A stretch of 64,000 nucleotides of DNA from Ktedonospora formicarum (GCF_016587355.1 NZ_BNJF01000001.1:3253721-3317720), one strand, 5' to 3'; positions 15,433-25,391 are shown, counted from the stretch's first letter. Program-made: numbers and translations. The notes: generated by a model from the letters alone, not told the origin.

Positions 15433-15535
15433 TTGAAATCACAGATTACAACCATCGCTGTTTTGAGGCGTATACATAAGTGACGTTGACAACGATCCTT
15501 AACCCTATTGAATCAGCAATAGAGTTGCTCCTTAT

Positions 15536-15580
15536 CCGAACACCTGAACTCGCGAAGCGAGTGGCGCGGGTTTTCGTATA
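15536..15580. repeat. Palindromic element related to the GCGAAAACC family
   Basis: Outer arms cgaacacc (15538-15545) and gggttttcg (15568-15576) pair imperfectly. Inside is the hairpin ctcgc-gaa-gcgag (15549-15561). The layout matches the element at 6089-6140, with one inner hairpin in place of two. It lies 75 bases before the start of the next gene. Confidence 0.5.
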
Positions 15581-15654
15581 AAACTTTAGCATATAGAGCG
15601 ACACGTATCATTCATCCACAGATGTGAGCATAGCCAGACTGGAGGCTTCTACTC

Positions 15655-17250
15655 ATGGGCGACGAGTATAAGGACAAATATAACTATGATCCAAACAAAG
15701 ATGCGCCGAACAGTAATCAGCAGTTTCCGCCAGAGGATTTAGATAAGCGCATTGAAGATATCAGGCGCATTGTGGTGCAGGGGGCCAATGAAGCACAACA
15801 GCGTATCAAGCGTGTCGTGGATCGTGCTAGCGATTACTGGCAGCAAGCGCAGGCTAATCCTACGCCCCGACAAGCTTCAACTGTTGAAGAGCATCGCATT
15901 CGTCAACTTGCCAACATGTGGAGTAACCAGAACTGGCGCGTAGCGCGCGAACTAGGTACCTATATGGACCTGCTCTCCTGGCACACAGATGAGGTCTGGG
16001 AGACGACTCTGGAAACGCGCTGGGAGACACGCGCGATGGAGATTGTGAACGAGCCCTACTCTGGACGCAATGTTGGGATGCCCAGAGCTCTGCTGCCTGT
16101 CTGGGATTACGATTTGCCCGAGGTATTGGGCTTGAAAGCTCCCCAGACGCGCACGCGCCTGGATCAATTGGATGATATCGTCTCCTGCTCCAACTGTAAT
16201 AGTACGGGGCATGTATTGTGCTCCAACTGCAATGGACGCGGCTGGATCGTATGTCCTGAGTGTAAGGGACGCACCAAGAAGCGTTGTACGACCTGCCGGG
16301 GGCGTGGCTATATCGCTGATGAAATGCCAGGCGGAGAGAAGAAGCCTTTCTTCCAGCGCCAGGCGGATAATATCACCCGTTCGATGGGTGGCAAGTTTGC
16401 TGACGTCGTGGATGGTATTCGTCAGCAAGGTGTGCCACTGCCTAACCCTATCAATACTGATCCCGCAAACAAGGGGCCGGTAATCCCGTGTCCTGATTGT
16501 GTTAAGGGGGAAGCCCCTTGCTCTTGTGGCAATGGCAAGCGTATCTGCGATGTCTGCGAGGGCGCGCGCATGGCACTTTGCAACAATTGTGCTGGTACAG
16601 GTAAACTGGTGCGTCACCGCGAGATTGTACGAAGCTTCGACCTACGCACCCAATCTCGTATTGTTGGGGAGAGTGTGATTCCGCAACAGTATCTTGCTCG
16701 CTCGCATGGTGATCTGGTCTACAATGCCGAAATCACGGAGCCGCTGTACGCTGATGCGCCACCAGAGGGTGTACCAACCGATGTCTGGAATGCGACCGTC
16801 GAGATGATTACCATGGAGCAGCGCCAAGATAAGCCGGGCATTGATCCTCAGGTGCAGTCGCGCCCAACACTACAAGTTGTGGAACTGGTACGTATTCCTT
16901 ATACTATAGCGCGTTATCGCTATGGTGAGCAGGAGTATACCTTCTACATCTACGATAACGAGGGGAGCGAGAAGTTCTATGCCGAGCAGTTTCCCGTGCG
17001 TTGGGACCGCATTGATCGCCTCTTTAAAGCCATCTCAAATGACCTGATAACTCCTGCCCCTAACACGCCAAGTACGTCAGAGACTCCCGATGAGCGCAGC
17101 CATGGCTATAGTGCTGAACGCACAACAGGGGGGTATCGCGTACCGATAGATCTCTCGCCATATGACACTGACTCGGACGAAGAGCCAAAGAAAAAGGAGG
17201 CTCACGACGAGGACGAAGGCTTTGATGGGAACGATTACCGCTATCGGTAA
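15655..17250 (+). CDS. DnaJ-type zinc-cluster protein without a J domain
   Basis: 531 aa, no membrane segment. The central third holds two cysteine clusters of the CxxCxGxG sort. The first (about residues 178-220) reads CSNCNSTG, CSNCNGRG, CPECKGR, CTTCRGRG; the second (about 278-318) reads CPDC, CSCGNG, CDVCEGA, CNNCAGTG. These match the zinc-finger region of DnaJ, but the HPD-bearing J domain is absent. The N terminus is a charged helical region and the C terminus is acidic with a Lys-rich patch. A protein-binding or oxidoreductase role is possible, but no function is known. ATG 15655 has GGAGG nearby. It stands alone between a palindromic element and a strong terminator. Confidence 0.8.
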   Translation: MGDEYKDKYNYDPNKDAPNSNQQFPPEDLDKRIEDIRRIVVQGANEAQQRIKRVVDRASDYWQQAQANPTPRQASTVEEHRIRQLANMWSNQNWRVARELGTYMDLLSWHTDEVWETTLETRWETRAMEIVNEPYSGRNVGMPRALLPVWDYDLPEVLGLKAPQTRTRLDQLDDIVSCSNCNSTGHVLCSNCNGRGWIVCPECKGRTKKRCTTCRGRGYIADEMPGGEKKPFFQRQADNITRSMGGKFADVVDGIRQQGVPLPNPINTDPANKGPVIPCPDCVKGEAPCSCGNGKRICDVCEGARMALCNNCAGTGKLVRHREIVRSFDLRTQSRIVGESVIPQQYLARSHGDLVYNAEITEPLYADAPPEGVPTDVWNATVEMITMEQRQDKPGIDPQVQSRPTLQVVELVRIPYTIARYRYGEQEYTFYIYDNEGSEKFYAEQFPVRWDRIDRLFKAISNDLITPAPNTPSTSETPDERSHGYSAERTTGGYRVPIDLSPYDTDSDEEPKKKEAHDEDEGFDGNDYRYR

Positions 17251-17273
17251 AGATCCGCCTTCTTGAAATCTTC

Positions 17274-17326
17274 GAGAAAGAATACAGGTCGGGTTGTCGA
17301 TGGCAACCCGACCTGTATTCTTTCTC
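17274..17326. terminator. Long bidirectional hairpin terminator
   Basis: 23-bp perfect stem (17274-17296 with 17304-17326), 7-base loop, then tctttta. It separates two convergent genes. Confidence 0.85.
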
Positions 17327-17330
17327 TCTT

Positions 17331-18620
17331 TTAGATGCCGAAGACTTCGAGATGGTCGTTGACTTTGCGCATAGCTAGCCAGAAGGCTTTGACTTGCCTG
17401 TACGCGGGCACGATATCAGGGCGTACAACGTTAATTGTAAGCAGAAGAATAGGAAGCAAACGACTGACAAGCATCAATTGCCAGCCCAGAGGGGTCACAT
17501 TGGCCCCATACATATTATCCCAGTATGTGCCTATATGGAAGTAGTTCAGCAAAACGAAGGCACTAGGAAGGCATGTCCATAGGATAAGACAACGGGATGT
17601 ATATGTTCGAAATTCGGGGCAGCAGAGAAAGCAGATCGCCAGGACAGGTGCAAGGGTTGTGTAGTGATATTCATACACAAAATCATAGAAGAACAGGTAG
17701 TACACAACCATCAGGAATATACCCTTACTGATATGAACGCGCCTAAGAGCCCCCAGCAAGAGAACACTTGCCAGAAAAAGGTACTGCAAGCCTTGAAGGA
17801 TCATCTTGGGCCAGTGTGTTGTGTAGCTCAGCAGGGATGCCAAAGTCGTAATCTGGTCTGGCCCATAATCGCCAGGTGAGAAAAGATGAAAGGATAAGTT
17901 ATCAATATAGTAATTCCCCAGGCTGCCTACTTGAAAGACCAGAGTGCTGAATGCGAAGAAGCCAAATCCCAGCAGCGCTATGCGCAGGCGTTTCTTGGTG
18001 ACAAAGAGTGGCAGCCAGAGCAAACCAATGGGTTTCGCAAGGAGTGTCAGGTAGTAGAGAAAACCACTGCGAACAGTATGCTTTCCTCTAGCTAGATTGA
18101 TTAAGAGCAACAGTAAGAAGATATTGAGCACAAACTGAAACTGTCCAATGGCAATTTCCTGATATTGGGTGCAGTTCGCGAGCAGAATGAATGTCGCAAA
18201 GCCGAGGTAAGGAGACTCACGGAAAGTCCAGAGGAAATAGCCTATGACGAACGCAGTTATGAGTAGCTTGCACAGCATCCAGACGTAAAAGGTCTGCTCA
18301 GGCTGGAAGAGTATAAGCCATGATCCAAGTGTAAGGGTGAAGAGCGGATGGTAGACATTGGAGTTTACCGTATGATTTTGAGCATAGATTACGCCATTGG
18401 GAAGTGGGGCGCCAGTTAGGTTGCCGCCATGCCAGAAGGCATAAGCCCCATCTGGAACCTGATAGAAGTCCATTCCTCGGCAACAATAGTGCAGCGAATC
18501 ACCAGTAAAGAGGCCGTTCAGCCACCCGGTTTGTGAGGCTGACAGATAGAATAGAATATGGATAAACGCCCCAATATATATGAGCTTATATGCCTGGAGG
18601 TGGGTAATAATGCGCTTCAT
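17331..18620 (-). CDS. Polytopic membrane protein, glycosyltransferase GT87/DUF2029-like
   Basis: 429 aa with about ten hydrophobic segments. The first external loop holds TGDSLHYCCRGMDFYQ, with an acidic residue in the position typical of GT-C polyprenyl-phosphate-sugar transferases. Later segments such as LLAKPIGLLWLPLF resemble the DUF2029/GT87 mannosyltransferase families. It probably transfers a sugar from a lipid carrier outside the membrane, but this is inferred from topology and a few motifs. ATG 18620 overlaps the anti-sigma stop as ATGA, so expression is coupled to the sigma/anti-sigma pair upstream. An alternative is an unrelated membrane sensor. Confidence 0.7.
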   Translation of the reverse strand: MKRIITHLQAYKLIYIGAFIHILFYLSASQTGWLNGLFTGDSLHYCCRGMDFYQVPDGAYAFWHGGNLTGAPLPNGVIYAQNHTVNSNVYHPLFTLTLGSWLILFQPEQTFYVWMLCKLLITAFVIGYFLWTFRESPYLGFATFILLANCTQYQEIAIGQFQFVLNIFLLLLLINLARGKHTVRSGFLYYLTLLAKPIGLLWLPLFVTKKRLRIALLGFGFFAFSTLVFQVGSLGNYYIDNLSFHLFSPGDYGPDQITTLASLLSYTTHWPKMILQGLQYLFLASVLLLGALRRVHISKGIFLMVVYYLFFYDFVYEYHYTTLAPVLAICFLCCPEFRTYTSRCLILWTCLPSAFVLLNYFHIGTYWDNMYGANVTPLGWQLMLVSRLLPILLLTINVVRPDIVPAYRQVKAFWLAMRKVNDHLEVFGI

Positions 18621-19336
18621 TGAAAGTTCTCTTTCTGCTCAAAGCTCTTAATTGTAGGGTTGGGTGTGGGAAGATCAGGAGGAGTTGATATAGTAGGCGA
18701 TGGTATTGGAGTGGGCGTTGTCGTCTCTCCTGGTATAGGGGTTGTACAACCTGTATTGGACCTTATAGCAGGAGTGGGTGTTGGTATTGACGGAGTTGGC
18801 GAGGACGTGCTGGTTGGAGTGGCGCTCTGTGTTGGTATCGAGGTTGGCGAGAGCGTAACGGTTGGTGTGGGTGTTGATACTGACGAAGTTGGTGTCAAAC
18901 AGGGAGTAGTGGAGGTAGGTGTCTTTCCCTTCCCTGAGAGAGTTGCGCTTTCCTGGGATGCATAGGTAAAAATTGCCGCTGTGCTAATAATAAGCGTCAG
19001 TGTGAGCAGGGCGGCGATTAAAGTCATCAGCCGTGGACGTGGTGCAGTTCTCCTGGCAGGGTTGTGCCTAGCGTTACGCCTTGAAGCTCTTCGGGAGCGT
19101 GCGAGGGGGAGTTGAAGCGCCTCATCTGAGCCAGAGAGACTCGAAATCGAGGAGACATTCGTAAGAGCGAATGAGTGGAGTAGCAGACTGATATGTCCGA
19201 TCTCCTCCAGATCACGCTGGCAGATCGCACATGTGCCAAGGTGTGCTTCGATAGCCTGGTGTTCTTCTGGCGCGAGTTCTTGAGCCGCGTAGGCTGCTAG
19301 AAGCGAGTTCGCTTTAGCATGAGTAAACTTTTTCAT
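18617..19336 (-). CDS. Anti-sigma factor with zinc-finger (zf-HC2) and Thr/Pro-rich tail
   Basis: 239 aa. The N-terminal anti-sigma zinc domain reads HAKANSLLAAYAAQEL, then H-x3-C-x2-C in HLGTCAICQ. A single membrane helix near residues 101-127 (LMTLIAALLTLTLIISTAAIF) is followed by an extracytoplasmic tail of about 100 residues made largely of Thr, Pro and Ser. It should bind and hold the ECF sigma factor encoded immediately upstream. Its ATG overlaps the sigma stop by 4 bases, and its stop overlaps the next gene start. The low-complexity tail may be a wall-spanning stalk. Confidence 0.88.
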   Translation of the reverse strand: MKKFTHAKANSLLAAYAAQELAPEEHQAIEAHLGTCAICQRDLEEIGHISLLLHSFALTNVSSISSLSGSDEALQLPLARSRRASRRNARHNPARRTAPRPRLMTLIAALLTLTLIISTAAIFTYASQESATLSGKGKTPTSTTPCLTPTSSVSTPTPTVTLSPTSIPTQSATPTSTSSPTPSIPTPTPAIRSNTGCTTPIPGETTTPTPIPSPTISTPPDLPTPNPTIKSFEQKENFQ

Positions 19337-19935
19337 CTATGTGTCTCCATCCCAAGTTCATGGTAGGCCTTACGTAGGACAATCAGCGCGCGCTGAATGC
19401 GTTTGCGGACGGCCTCATTGCTTAGACCGAAGCGTGTAGCGATATCGCCATAGCGTTCGCCATTGACAAAGTGCGCTATCAAGCAGACGGCATCATCAGC
19501 ACTGAGTTTGAGCAATGCCATGCGTAAGAGCTCGCGCGTCATATAGCGCTCCTCCATCGACATATGCTCTTGAGCCGGGAAGTTCATGGCTTCTGCTGAG
19601 TTTGTATTGCTTCGCGAGACGCGCCGGGACCGCTTGCGTAGAAGCGAGAGCGCCTTGTTCGTCGCGATGCGATAGATCCAAGGGGCAAGGGGTCGCTTGG
19701 GTATCCTTGCCGGTGCCGTAATGGGTTGCCAGCGAGGAAGCTCCTGGTAAATCGTGAGAAATGTATCTTGTAGCGTGTCGCGTGCATTGTCGATGTTCCC
19801 TAGCATTTGCAGCAAATATGGAAGCAGTAAGGGTTCATAGTAGGTGACTAGATAGTGAAATGCTTCCGTCTCTCCCTGCTGAATACGCGTGACAATAGTG
19901 AGTTCTTCCTCCGCTGATAGCTCAGATGGGTGCAT
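19333..19935 (-). CDS. ECF-type RNA polymerase sigma factor
   Basis: 200 aa. Region 2 (FHYLVTYYEPLLLPYLLQMLG, DTLQDTFLTIYQELPRW, PWIYRIATNKALSLLRKRSRR) and region 4 (LSADDAVCLIAHFVNGERYGDIATRFGLSNEAVRKRIQRAL) are clear. It leads a three-gene overlapping operon with its zinc-finger anti-sigma and a membrane glycosyltransferase-like protein, so it probably answers envelope signals. Its own target promoters are not evident. A 28-bp hairpin at 20046-20106 insulates it from hisS. Confidence 0.92.
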   Translation of the reverse strand: MHPSELSAEEELTIVTRIQQGETEAFHYLVTYYEPLLLPYLLQMLGNIDNARDTLQDTFLTIYQELPRWQPITAPARIPKRPLAPWIYRIATNKALSLLRKRSRRVSRSNTNSAEAMNFPAQEHMSMEERYMTRELLRMALLKLSADDAVCLIAHFVNGERYGDIATRFGLSNEAVRKRIQRALIVLRKAYHELGMETHR

Positions 19936-20045
19936 GCACTATAGGGTACCTTTCCTATCGAAAATAAGCGGAATTTCATAGATATTTTCCGACATAAGTT
20001 TTGCTATAGTAACGCCTGTATAGACCAAAAGCGGACAGGCTTAGG

Positions 20046-20106
20046 AGCAAAAAGTCAGAGAGAAGGCTGGGCACGCATTGCCCAGCCTTCTCTCTGACTT
20101 TTTGCT
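20046..20106. terminator. 28-bp perfect hairpin terminator after hisS
   Basis: 20046-20073 pairs perfectly with 20079-20106 around a 5-base loop. On the minus strand it lies 33 bases after the hisS stop and before the ECF sigma gene. Confidence 0.85.
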
Positions 20107-20138
20107 GTTTGAGTGCGCTGTAGGCGCGTTGAAGAGGT

Positions 20139-21455
20139 TTACACGGTAGCATGCTCGTGGGGTTGGAAGTAGGCTTCCAGGTCAGAGAGAGAGACCTGGA
20201 CCTGCTTGCTTTCGATGTCATCACCTTCCGCGCGCATATCCTTTATAGTCACAAGGCCATTAGCCAGCTCGTCGGCGATGATGAGCACGGTATAAGCCGC
20301 TTGAGAGGCGTTAGCCTGCCGCATCTGAGCTTTCCGACTGCGATCTCCATAGCTCATCTCAGTGCGCAGACCTGCTTTGCGCAGGCGAGCTGTAATCTGA
20401 ATGGCTGTTGTCTTCAACTCCTCGACGCGGTCGAAGTAAACCACGAAGACCTCTGGTTTCTGCGCTGCTGGGGGCTCAATACCCTGGCGTTTCATCTCAA
20501 GGATGATACGTTCAATGCCCGCGCCAAAACCAATCCCAGGAGTATGTGGACCTCCCAGAATTTCAGCGAGACCATCATAGCGTCCCCCACCATTTAGAGC
20601 CAGCTTGCTCTCAAATTCTGAGGTAAACTCAAAGACAGTATGGGTATAGTAGTCCAGCCCACGAACGAGAAGTGGGTTGATCCTGAAGGGAACCTCATAT
20701 GCTTGCAGGTAGCGCTGGACGGCGTCGAAGTGCTGTCGTGCTGCTTCACTCAAGTGCTCAATAGTTTTGGGTGCGTTGGCGATCTTCGCCTGATCCTGCG
20801 GTTCCTTGCAGTCAAGCAAGCGTAGGGGATTCTTGTCGAAGCGCACCTGGCAATCTTCGCAGCATGTCTCAAGGAGTGGTCGATAATACTCGCGCAGCTT
20901 CTCGATATACTGGGGTCGCGACTCCCGGTCGCCAATGCTATTAATATAGACATGAATCTGCTTGAGACCCAGGCGTGTATAGAATTGATACAGTAGCGCG
21001 ATCATCTCCGCGTCTAGAGCAGGATCATTCTCGCCAAGGACCTCGCAGCCGAATTGGTGGTGTTCGCGGTAGCGTCCCGCCTGTGGTCGGTCACGGCGGA
21101 ACATGGCGGCATTCATATAGTACAGCTTTACTGGCTGTGGTAGGCGGGCCATGCCGTTCTCTAGGTAAGCACGTACGACGCCCGCTGTCCCTTCTGGACG
21201 TAGCGAGAGGTTCTGTCTGCGCCCCTCTTTGTCGGCGCGATCGTCGAAGCTATACATTTCTTTGTCTACAACATCAGTGCCTTCGCCTGAAGTGCGGCGA
21301 AAAAGGGAAGTCTCCTCCAGCAGTGGCGTCTCGATTCGGCGATAACCGAAAAGCTCTGTTACCTCCTGAGCGACCGCTTCGATGTAGTGCCAGTAGGGTT
21401 GCTCCTCAGGTAGAACATCCCTAAAGCCTTGTAATGCGCGAAATTGGTCTGACAT
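20139..21455 (-). CDS. hisS: Histidine-tRNA ligase
   Basis: 438 aa from ATG 21455; the frame is open to 21518 but the family start MSDQFRALQGFRDVLPEE fits here, with GGAGGAG a short distance upstream. Class II synthetase: motif 1 region after the GFRDVLPEE segment, motif 2 FRRDRPQAGRYREHHQF, histidine motifs LVRGLDYYTHTVFEF and GGGRYDGL, motif 3 GIGFGAGIERI, and a C-terminal anticodon-binding domain. It charges tRNA-His in the cytoplasm. Monocistronic by its surroundings. Confidence 0.97.
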   Translation of the reverse strand: MSDQFRALQGFRDVLPEEQPYWHYIEAVAQEVTELFGYRRIETPLLEETSLFRRTSGEGTDVVDKEMYSFDDRADKEGRRQNLSLRPEGTAGVVRAYLENGMARLPQPVKLYYMNAAMFRRDRPQAGRYREHHQFGCEVLGENDPALDAEMIALLYQFYTRLGLKQIHVYINSIGDRESRPQYIEKLREYYRPLLETCCEDCQVRFDKNPLRLLDCKEPQDQAKIANAPKTIEHLSEAARQHFDAVQRYLQAYEVPFRINPLLVRGLDYYTHTVFEFTSEFESKLALNGGGRYDGLAEILGGPHTPGIGFGAGIERIILEMKRQGIEPPAAQKPEVFVVYFDRVEELKTTAIQITARLRKAGLRTEMSYGDRSRKAQMRQANASQAAYTVLIIADELANGLVTIKDMRAEGDDIESKQVQVSLSDLEAYFQPHEHATV

Positions 21456-21687
21456 GATAATTCCTGCTCCTCCACATGCGTACGAATTGTGCTTATTATA
21501 GCAAATTAGACACAACATCGCACCCGCTTTGCCGCCAGCATTTCCTGGAGATACTTATGCTAAGTTCTATTATAGAAGGATTAGAGTTTGCGATGCTAAC
21601 TTATCTGGGTCTGAAGAGAAATTCTATGGTAGTATATGAGGAGAGCAATTTTCGTCTTTCTTTTTATGTCGAGGAGCTAGCTTTGTT

Positions 21688-22077
21688 ATGTCTGCCGGAT
21701 TTGCAGAACAGTATTCTGGGTTATTGAAAGATGTATTTCGTGAACAGGCTCAGCAGCAAATAACGCAGGGCGCAGATGCATTGACGTGCGCGGATGCCTA
21801 TGCCGAAGAGGGGAAGCCTGACTTTACTCTGGCGTTTTTACTAATTATGGAGGCGGACGATGAGGTAAAACGCGAACTGCTGGCGCGTGCCTATGAGAGG
21901 CGGGCAGATCTTTCCGAGGAAAAGGCTGAGCAATTCTCGCAGCAATATCATCGTTCATTCCCTTTGATTGGGCAGGAGGCTCAGAAGGATCGTGCGACCG
22001 CCCGCAAGATTCGAGAGAAGCAACGTGTGCGCAAGACAACTCATCTTAAGGCGCTACGTATGAACCCTGGTATATAG
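21688..22077 (+). CDS. Conserved-looking small helical protein, unknown
   Basis: 129 aa, soluble, almost entirely helical and charged. GAGGAG at 21671-21676 supports ATG 21688. The C-terminal third is very basic (ATARKIREKQRVRKTTHLKA), which could suit nucleic-acid contact, but no family is recognised. It lies alone between divergent hisS and convergent gyrA, and ends at a 24-bp bidirectional hairpin. Confidence 0.65.
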   Translation: MSAGFAEQYSGLLKDVFREQAQQQITQGADALTCADAYAEEGKPDFTLAFLLIMEADDEVKRELLARAYERRADLSEEKAEQFSQQYHRSFPLIGQEAQKDRATARKIREKQRVRKTTHLKALRMNPGI

Positions 22078-22088
22078 TGCTCTGAATA

Positions 22089-22143
22089 AACAGAGAAGGA
22101 GAGGGCCGCCAGTTTAGATCTGGCGGCCCTCTCCTTCTCTGTT
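22089..22143. terminator. Bidirectional 24-bp hairpin terminator
   Basis: 22089-22112 pairs with 22120-22143 around a 7-base loop, between the convergent 129-aa gene and gyrA. Confidence 0.85.
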
Positions 22144-22155
22144 GTCATGAGAATA

Positions 22156-24756
22156 TCAGGCGTTTTCGTCCTCTGGTTCGGGAGCATCAGTCTCTTCGGA
22201 TACGGTCTCAGTGATACCTTCGACAGCAACTTCGGACCCCTCATCATCAGTGATGCCTTCGACAGCAACTTCGGACCCCTCATCATCAGTGATGCCTTCG
22301 ACAGCAACTTCGGACTCATCATCCCTGGTCTGCTTGCCATTGGCAACGGCGACTGATACGACAGTATCATCCTCGGCGAGATTCATCAGGGTCACGCCCT
22401 GGGTGGCGCGTCCCGCTTGACGCACAAGGCTCAAGTCTGTACGGATTACAACACCGCTGGCTGAAATGAGCATAATATCATTATCTTGCTCAGTAACAAG
22501 GCGTGCCGCAGCGACATTACCAGTCTTCTCAGTCACTCTAGAGGTGAGGACACCGCTACCACCACGATTATGGGAAGGATATTCGCTAATGGGAGTTCGT
22601 TTGCCATAACCGTGTTCTGTCACGACTAGCAACTCGCCATCAGGGAAGACCGTATTGAGCGAAACCACGGTATCGTTATCCGCCAGGCGAATGCCGCGCA
22701 CACCACCACTTGTACGAGAAGCAGAGCGGAGCTGGTCAACGCCGAAGCGAATCGCCTGTCCCTGGGAGGTGATGAGCAAGACATCGTCATTGGCCTGTAC
22801 CAACTTCGCGCCAATCAGCTCATCATCTTCTTCCAGATTCATCGCGATCAAGCCGCTACGGCGAACTACCTCGAACTCACTCATAGTAGTCTTTTTGACT
22901 TCGCCTTTTTTGGTCGCGACCACGAGATATTCATGGGGTTGACCTTTAGGCACATACACGATAGCGGTCACGCGCTCGCGCTGCTCAATAGCGATGAGAT
23001 TGATAAGATGCTCACCGCGTGCTGTCCGACTGGTATCGGGTAGTTCATAGACGCGGAGCTGGAAGACACGTCCACGATCTGTAAAGAAGAGCAAGCTATC
23101 ATGTGTGTGAGGGACGAGTAAGTGGCGTACTATATCATCCTCGCGTGTTCCCATGCCCGTGACTCCGCGTCCGCCTCGACGCTGGGCGCGATAGGTCGCA
23201 GAGGGAAGGCGTTTGATATAGCCCTTCTCTGTGAGAGTGACCACAACCTCTTCGTTCGGTATGAGGTCCTCATCCTTAAAGCTTCCGATCTCGGCAGCCT
23301 CAATCTCAGAGCGGCGAGCATCGCCATACTTCTCTTGAAGTTCTCGCAGGTCGTTTTTGATGATCTTACGGATCTCATTAATATCGCTGAGCAGCATGTG
23401 ATAGTAATCAATATGTTGAAGGACGTCTTTGAGCTCATCCTCGATCTTCTGGCGCTGCAACGCTGCCAGGCTAGCGAGGCGCATATCCAGTACGGCTCTT
23501 GCCTGTTCCGCTGAAAAGCCAAAGGCCTGCTGAAGCTCTTCTACGAGCCCGGCTGTGTCACGTCGTGAGCCGCGAATGGTATTGATTACCGCATCTAGAT
23601 TATCGAGCGCAATCTTGAGGCCTTCCAAGATGTGTTTACGGGCCTCTGCCTTGTTCAGCTCAAATTGTGTGCGACGGGTGATAATCTGTTCCTGGTGGAT
23701 GATATAGTGGTAGAGGAACTTCTTCAGCGTCAGCGTTTGCGGCTGGGAATCGACAAGAGCCAGCATGTTCGTATTGAAGGAACTCTGCATGGCTGTATAC
23801 TTGAAGAGCGAGTTCAGGATGCTGCGCGGATTGGCATCACGTTTGAGTTCGACCACCATGCGCATGCCATCGCGATCAGACTCATCGCGAACCTCTGAGA
23901 TGCCGTCGAGTTTCTTATCGCGTGCCAGTTCAGCGATCTTCTTGACCAGATCAGCCTTGTTGACCTGATAGGGAAGCTCAGTCGTGATAATGCTGGCGCG
24001 ACCGCGTTCATTCTCCTCAATATGAGTACGAGCGCGAATGATAATGCGTCCACGACCGTTAGCATAGGTATTACGAATGCCCTCGCGTCCCTGGATGATG
24101 CCGCCCGTAGGGAAGTCTGGTCCACGTACAATACGGGACAGATCCTCGGTGGTGGCTTCAGGGTTATCGATGAGGAAGACAATCGCGTCACAGACCTCAT
24201 TGAGATTGTGAGGAGGGATATTCGTCGCCATACCAACCGCGATACCTGTTGTGCCATTAAGGAGCAGGTTGGGCAAGCGGGCGGGTAGAACGGAGGGTTC
24301 AGTGGTATGGTTATCGTAGTTAGGAACGAAATCGACGGTATCTTTATCGATATCGCGCAGCAATTCATCGGTAATAGTTGCCATCTTTGATTCGGTATAG
24401 CGCATCGCGGCTGGTGGATCATCATCCTGTGAGCCAAAGTTGCCCTGGCCCAGGATAAGAGGATAGCGCATCGACCAGGGTTGAGCCATGCGCACCAGTG
24501 AATCATAGACGGACGCATCGCCGTGTGGATGATAGCTTTTCAGCACCTCACCAACGGTACCAGCGCATTTGCGGTACGCCTTATTGGATTGCAGGCCCAT
24601 CTGCTCCATCGCGTAGAGAATACGTCGATGCACGGGTTTCAATCCGTCGCGTACATCGGGGAGCGCACGGCTCACGATCACGCTCATAGAATAGTCGAGA
24701 TAGGCTCCCGTCATCTGCTCGACGATATTGACTGTTTTGATATTGCCTAGTTCCAT
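22156..24756 (-). CDS. gyrA: DNA gyrase subunit A
   Basis: 866 aa from ATG 24756, which has a TGAGG site. The in-frame GTG at 24795 has a ribosome box too close to use. Type IIA topoisomerase breakage-reunion subunit: N-terminal [21 protein letters not shown], catalytic Tyr in AMRYTE, and the C-terminal beta-pinwheel with the GyrA box QRRGGRG. The presence of this box supports gyrase over topoisomerase IV. It supercoils DNA with GyrB, which is not in this window. The last 50 or so residues are an unusual acidic tail built from three tandem copies of [13 protein letters not shown]. The upstream region carries a large palindromic element (24936-25107). Confidence 0.96.
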   Translation of the reverse strand: MELGNIKTVNIVEQMTGAYLDYSMSVIVSRALPDVRDGLKPVHRRILYAMEQMGLQSNKAYRKCAGTVGEVLKSYHPHGDASVYDSLVRMAQPWSMRYPLILGQGNFGSQDDDPPAAMRYTESKMATITDELLRDIDKDTVDFVPNYDNHTTEPSVLPARLPNLLLNGTTGIAVGMATNIPPHNLNEVCDAIVFLIDNPEATTEDLSRIVRGPDFPTGGIIQGREGIRNTYANGRGRIIIRARTHIEENERGRASIITTELPYQVNKADLVKKIAELARDKKLDGISEVRDESDRDGMRMVVELKRDANPRSILNSLFKYTAMQSSFNTNMLALVDSQPQTLTLKKFLYHYIIHQEQIITRRTQFELNKAEARKHILEGLKIALDNLDAVINTIRGSRRDTAGLVEELQQAFGFSAEQARAVLDMRLASLAALQRQKIEDELKDVLQHIDYYHMLLSDINEIRKIIKNDLRELQEKYGDARRSEIEAAEIGSFKDEDLIPNEEVVVTLTEKGYIKRLPSATYRAQRRGGRGVTGMGTREDDIVRHLLVPHTHDSLLFFTDRGRVFQLRVYELPDTSRTARGEHLINLIAIEQRERVTAIVYVPKGQPHEYLVVATKKGEVKKTTMSEFEVVRRSGLIAMNLEEDDELIGAKLVQANDDVLLITSQGQAIRFGVDQLRSASRTSGGVRGIRLADNDTVVSLNTVFPDGELLVVTEHGYGKRTPISEYPSHNRGGSGVLTSRVTEKTGNVAAARLVTEQDNDIMLISASGVVIRTDLSLVRQAGRATQGVTLMNLAEDDTVVSVAVANGKQTRDDESEVAVEGITDDEGSEVAVEGITDDEGSEVAVEGITETVSEETDAPEPEDENA
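22211..22324 (-). repeat. 39-bp tandem repeat encoding the GyrA acidic tail
   Basis: Three head-to-tail copies, starting at 22211, 22250 and 22289. Copies 1 and 2 differ at a single base, and copy 3 is shortened near its end. In frame, each copy encodes 13 residues, so the array keeps the reading frame of gyrA. The near identity of the copies indicates recent expansion. Confidence 0.9.
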
Positions 24757-24935
24757 GAAAACCTCATCCAAAACATGATAGCGCTGACACACCACCTCCA
24801 GCCGCTAACGCGTTAAGAGGTAATGAGATCTATTTGCCAGCCGTATCAAAGAAATCAAGACATAGCCAGATGGCGATATCGGAATGAAGCGTTTGTGTAT
24901 AACGACTGTATGCCGTTGTGTTCAGCTTATTACGA

Positions 24936-25107
24936 TTTTGCGAAAACCTGACGCATGCAGGTTTTTACAAAAACAGCGTTGCTGTATTGACCAGCACTGA
25001 CCCTACACGGGGCACGACGTGCTCAGTTCTTCGCATTAGGAATGCGCATTTGTCACGCTTATAGTGCCGCTTGCCGAGCTCTCAGATGAGAGTTGGTTTT
25101 CGCAAAA
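24936..25107. repeat. 172-base structured palindromic element upstream of gyrA
   Basis: A perfect 13-bp terminal inverted repeat (24936-24948 with 25095-25107) encloses a chain of small hairpins: aaaacctg/caggtttt at 24943-24965 (this competes with the outer stem), acagc-gtt-gctgt, gcac-gac-gtgc (25012-25022), cgcatt-agg-aatgcg (25032-25046) and ctctc-agat-gagag (25079-25092). No open frame fits. It could fold as a multi-branched RNA or be a MITE-like element. The rest of the 635-base gap between gyrA and the next gene shows nothing else I can name. Confidence 0.6.
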
Positions 25108-25391
25108 GATATTAGGAGGGGGCTTAGAAAATTTGATCCTGCCTACGTTTATAGTATAGCACATTTGGGGCATAGTGACGAATTTTTGCCCTTTCGTAAT
25201 GGTATTCTTACAGGTTGGAGATATAACGGAAATTGCGCCAAAATTTGGCATGCTCTGCCCTATGCTTTAGAGGTATCCTGTGGTATGATTTAATGCAAGA
25301 AAGGAAATTGCGGGAGAGTTGTACCACTCGTTGTCACAAAAGGCGGAGTAGTGCTGTGCGACACTGACGACATAGGGGAGTGACGGACATT

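Noticed and set aside
15952..16617. Minus-strand 221-codon ORF inside the DnaJ-like gene
   Set aside because: Antisense to the cysteine clusters; composition reflects the reverse of that gene.
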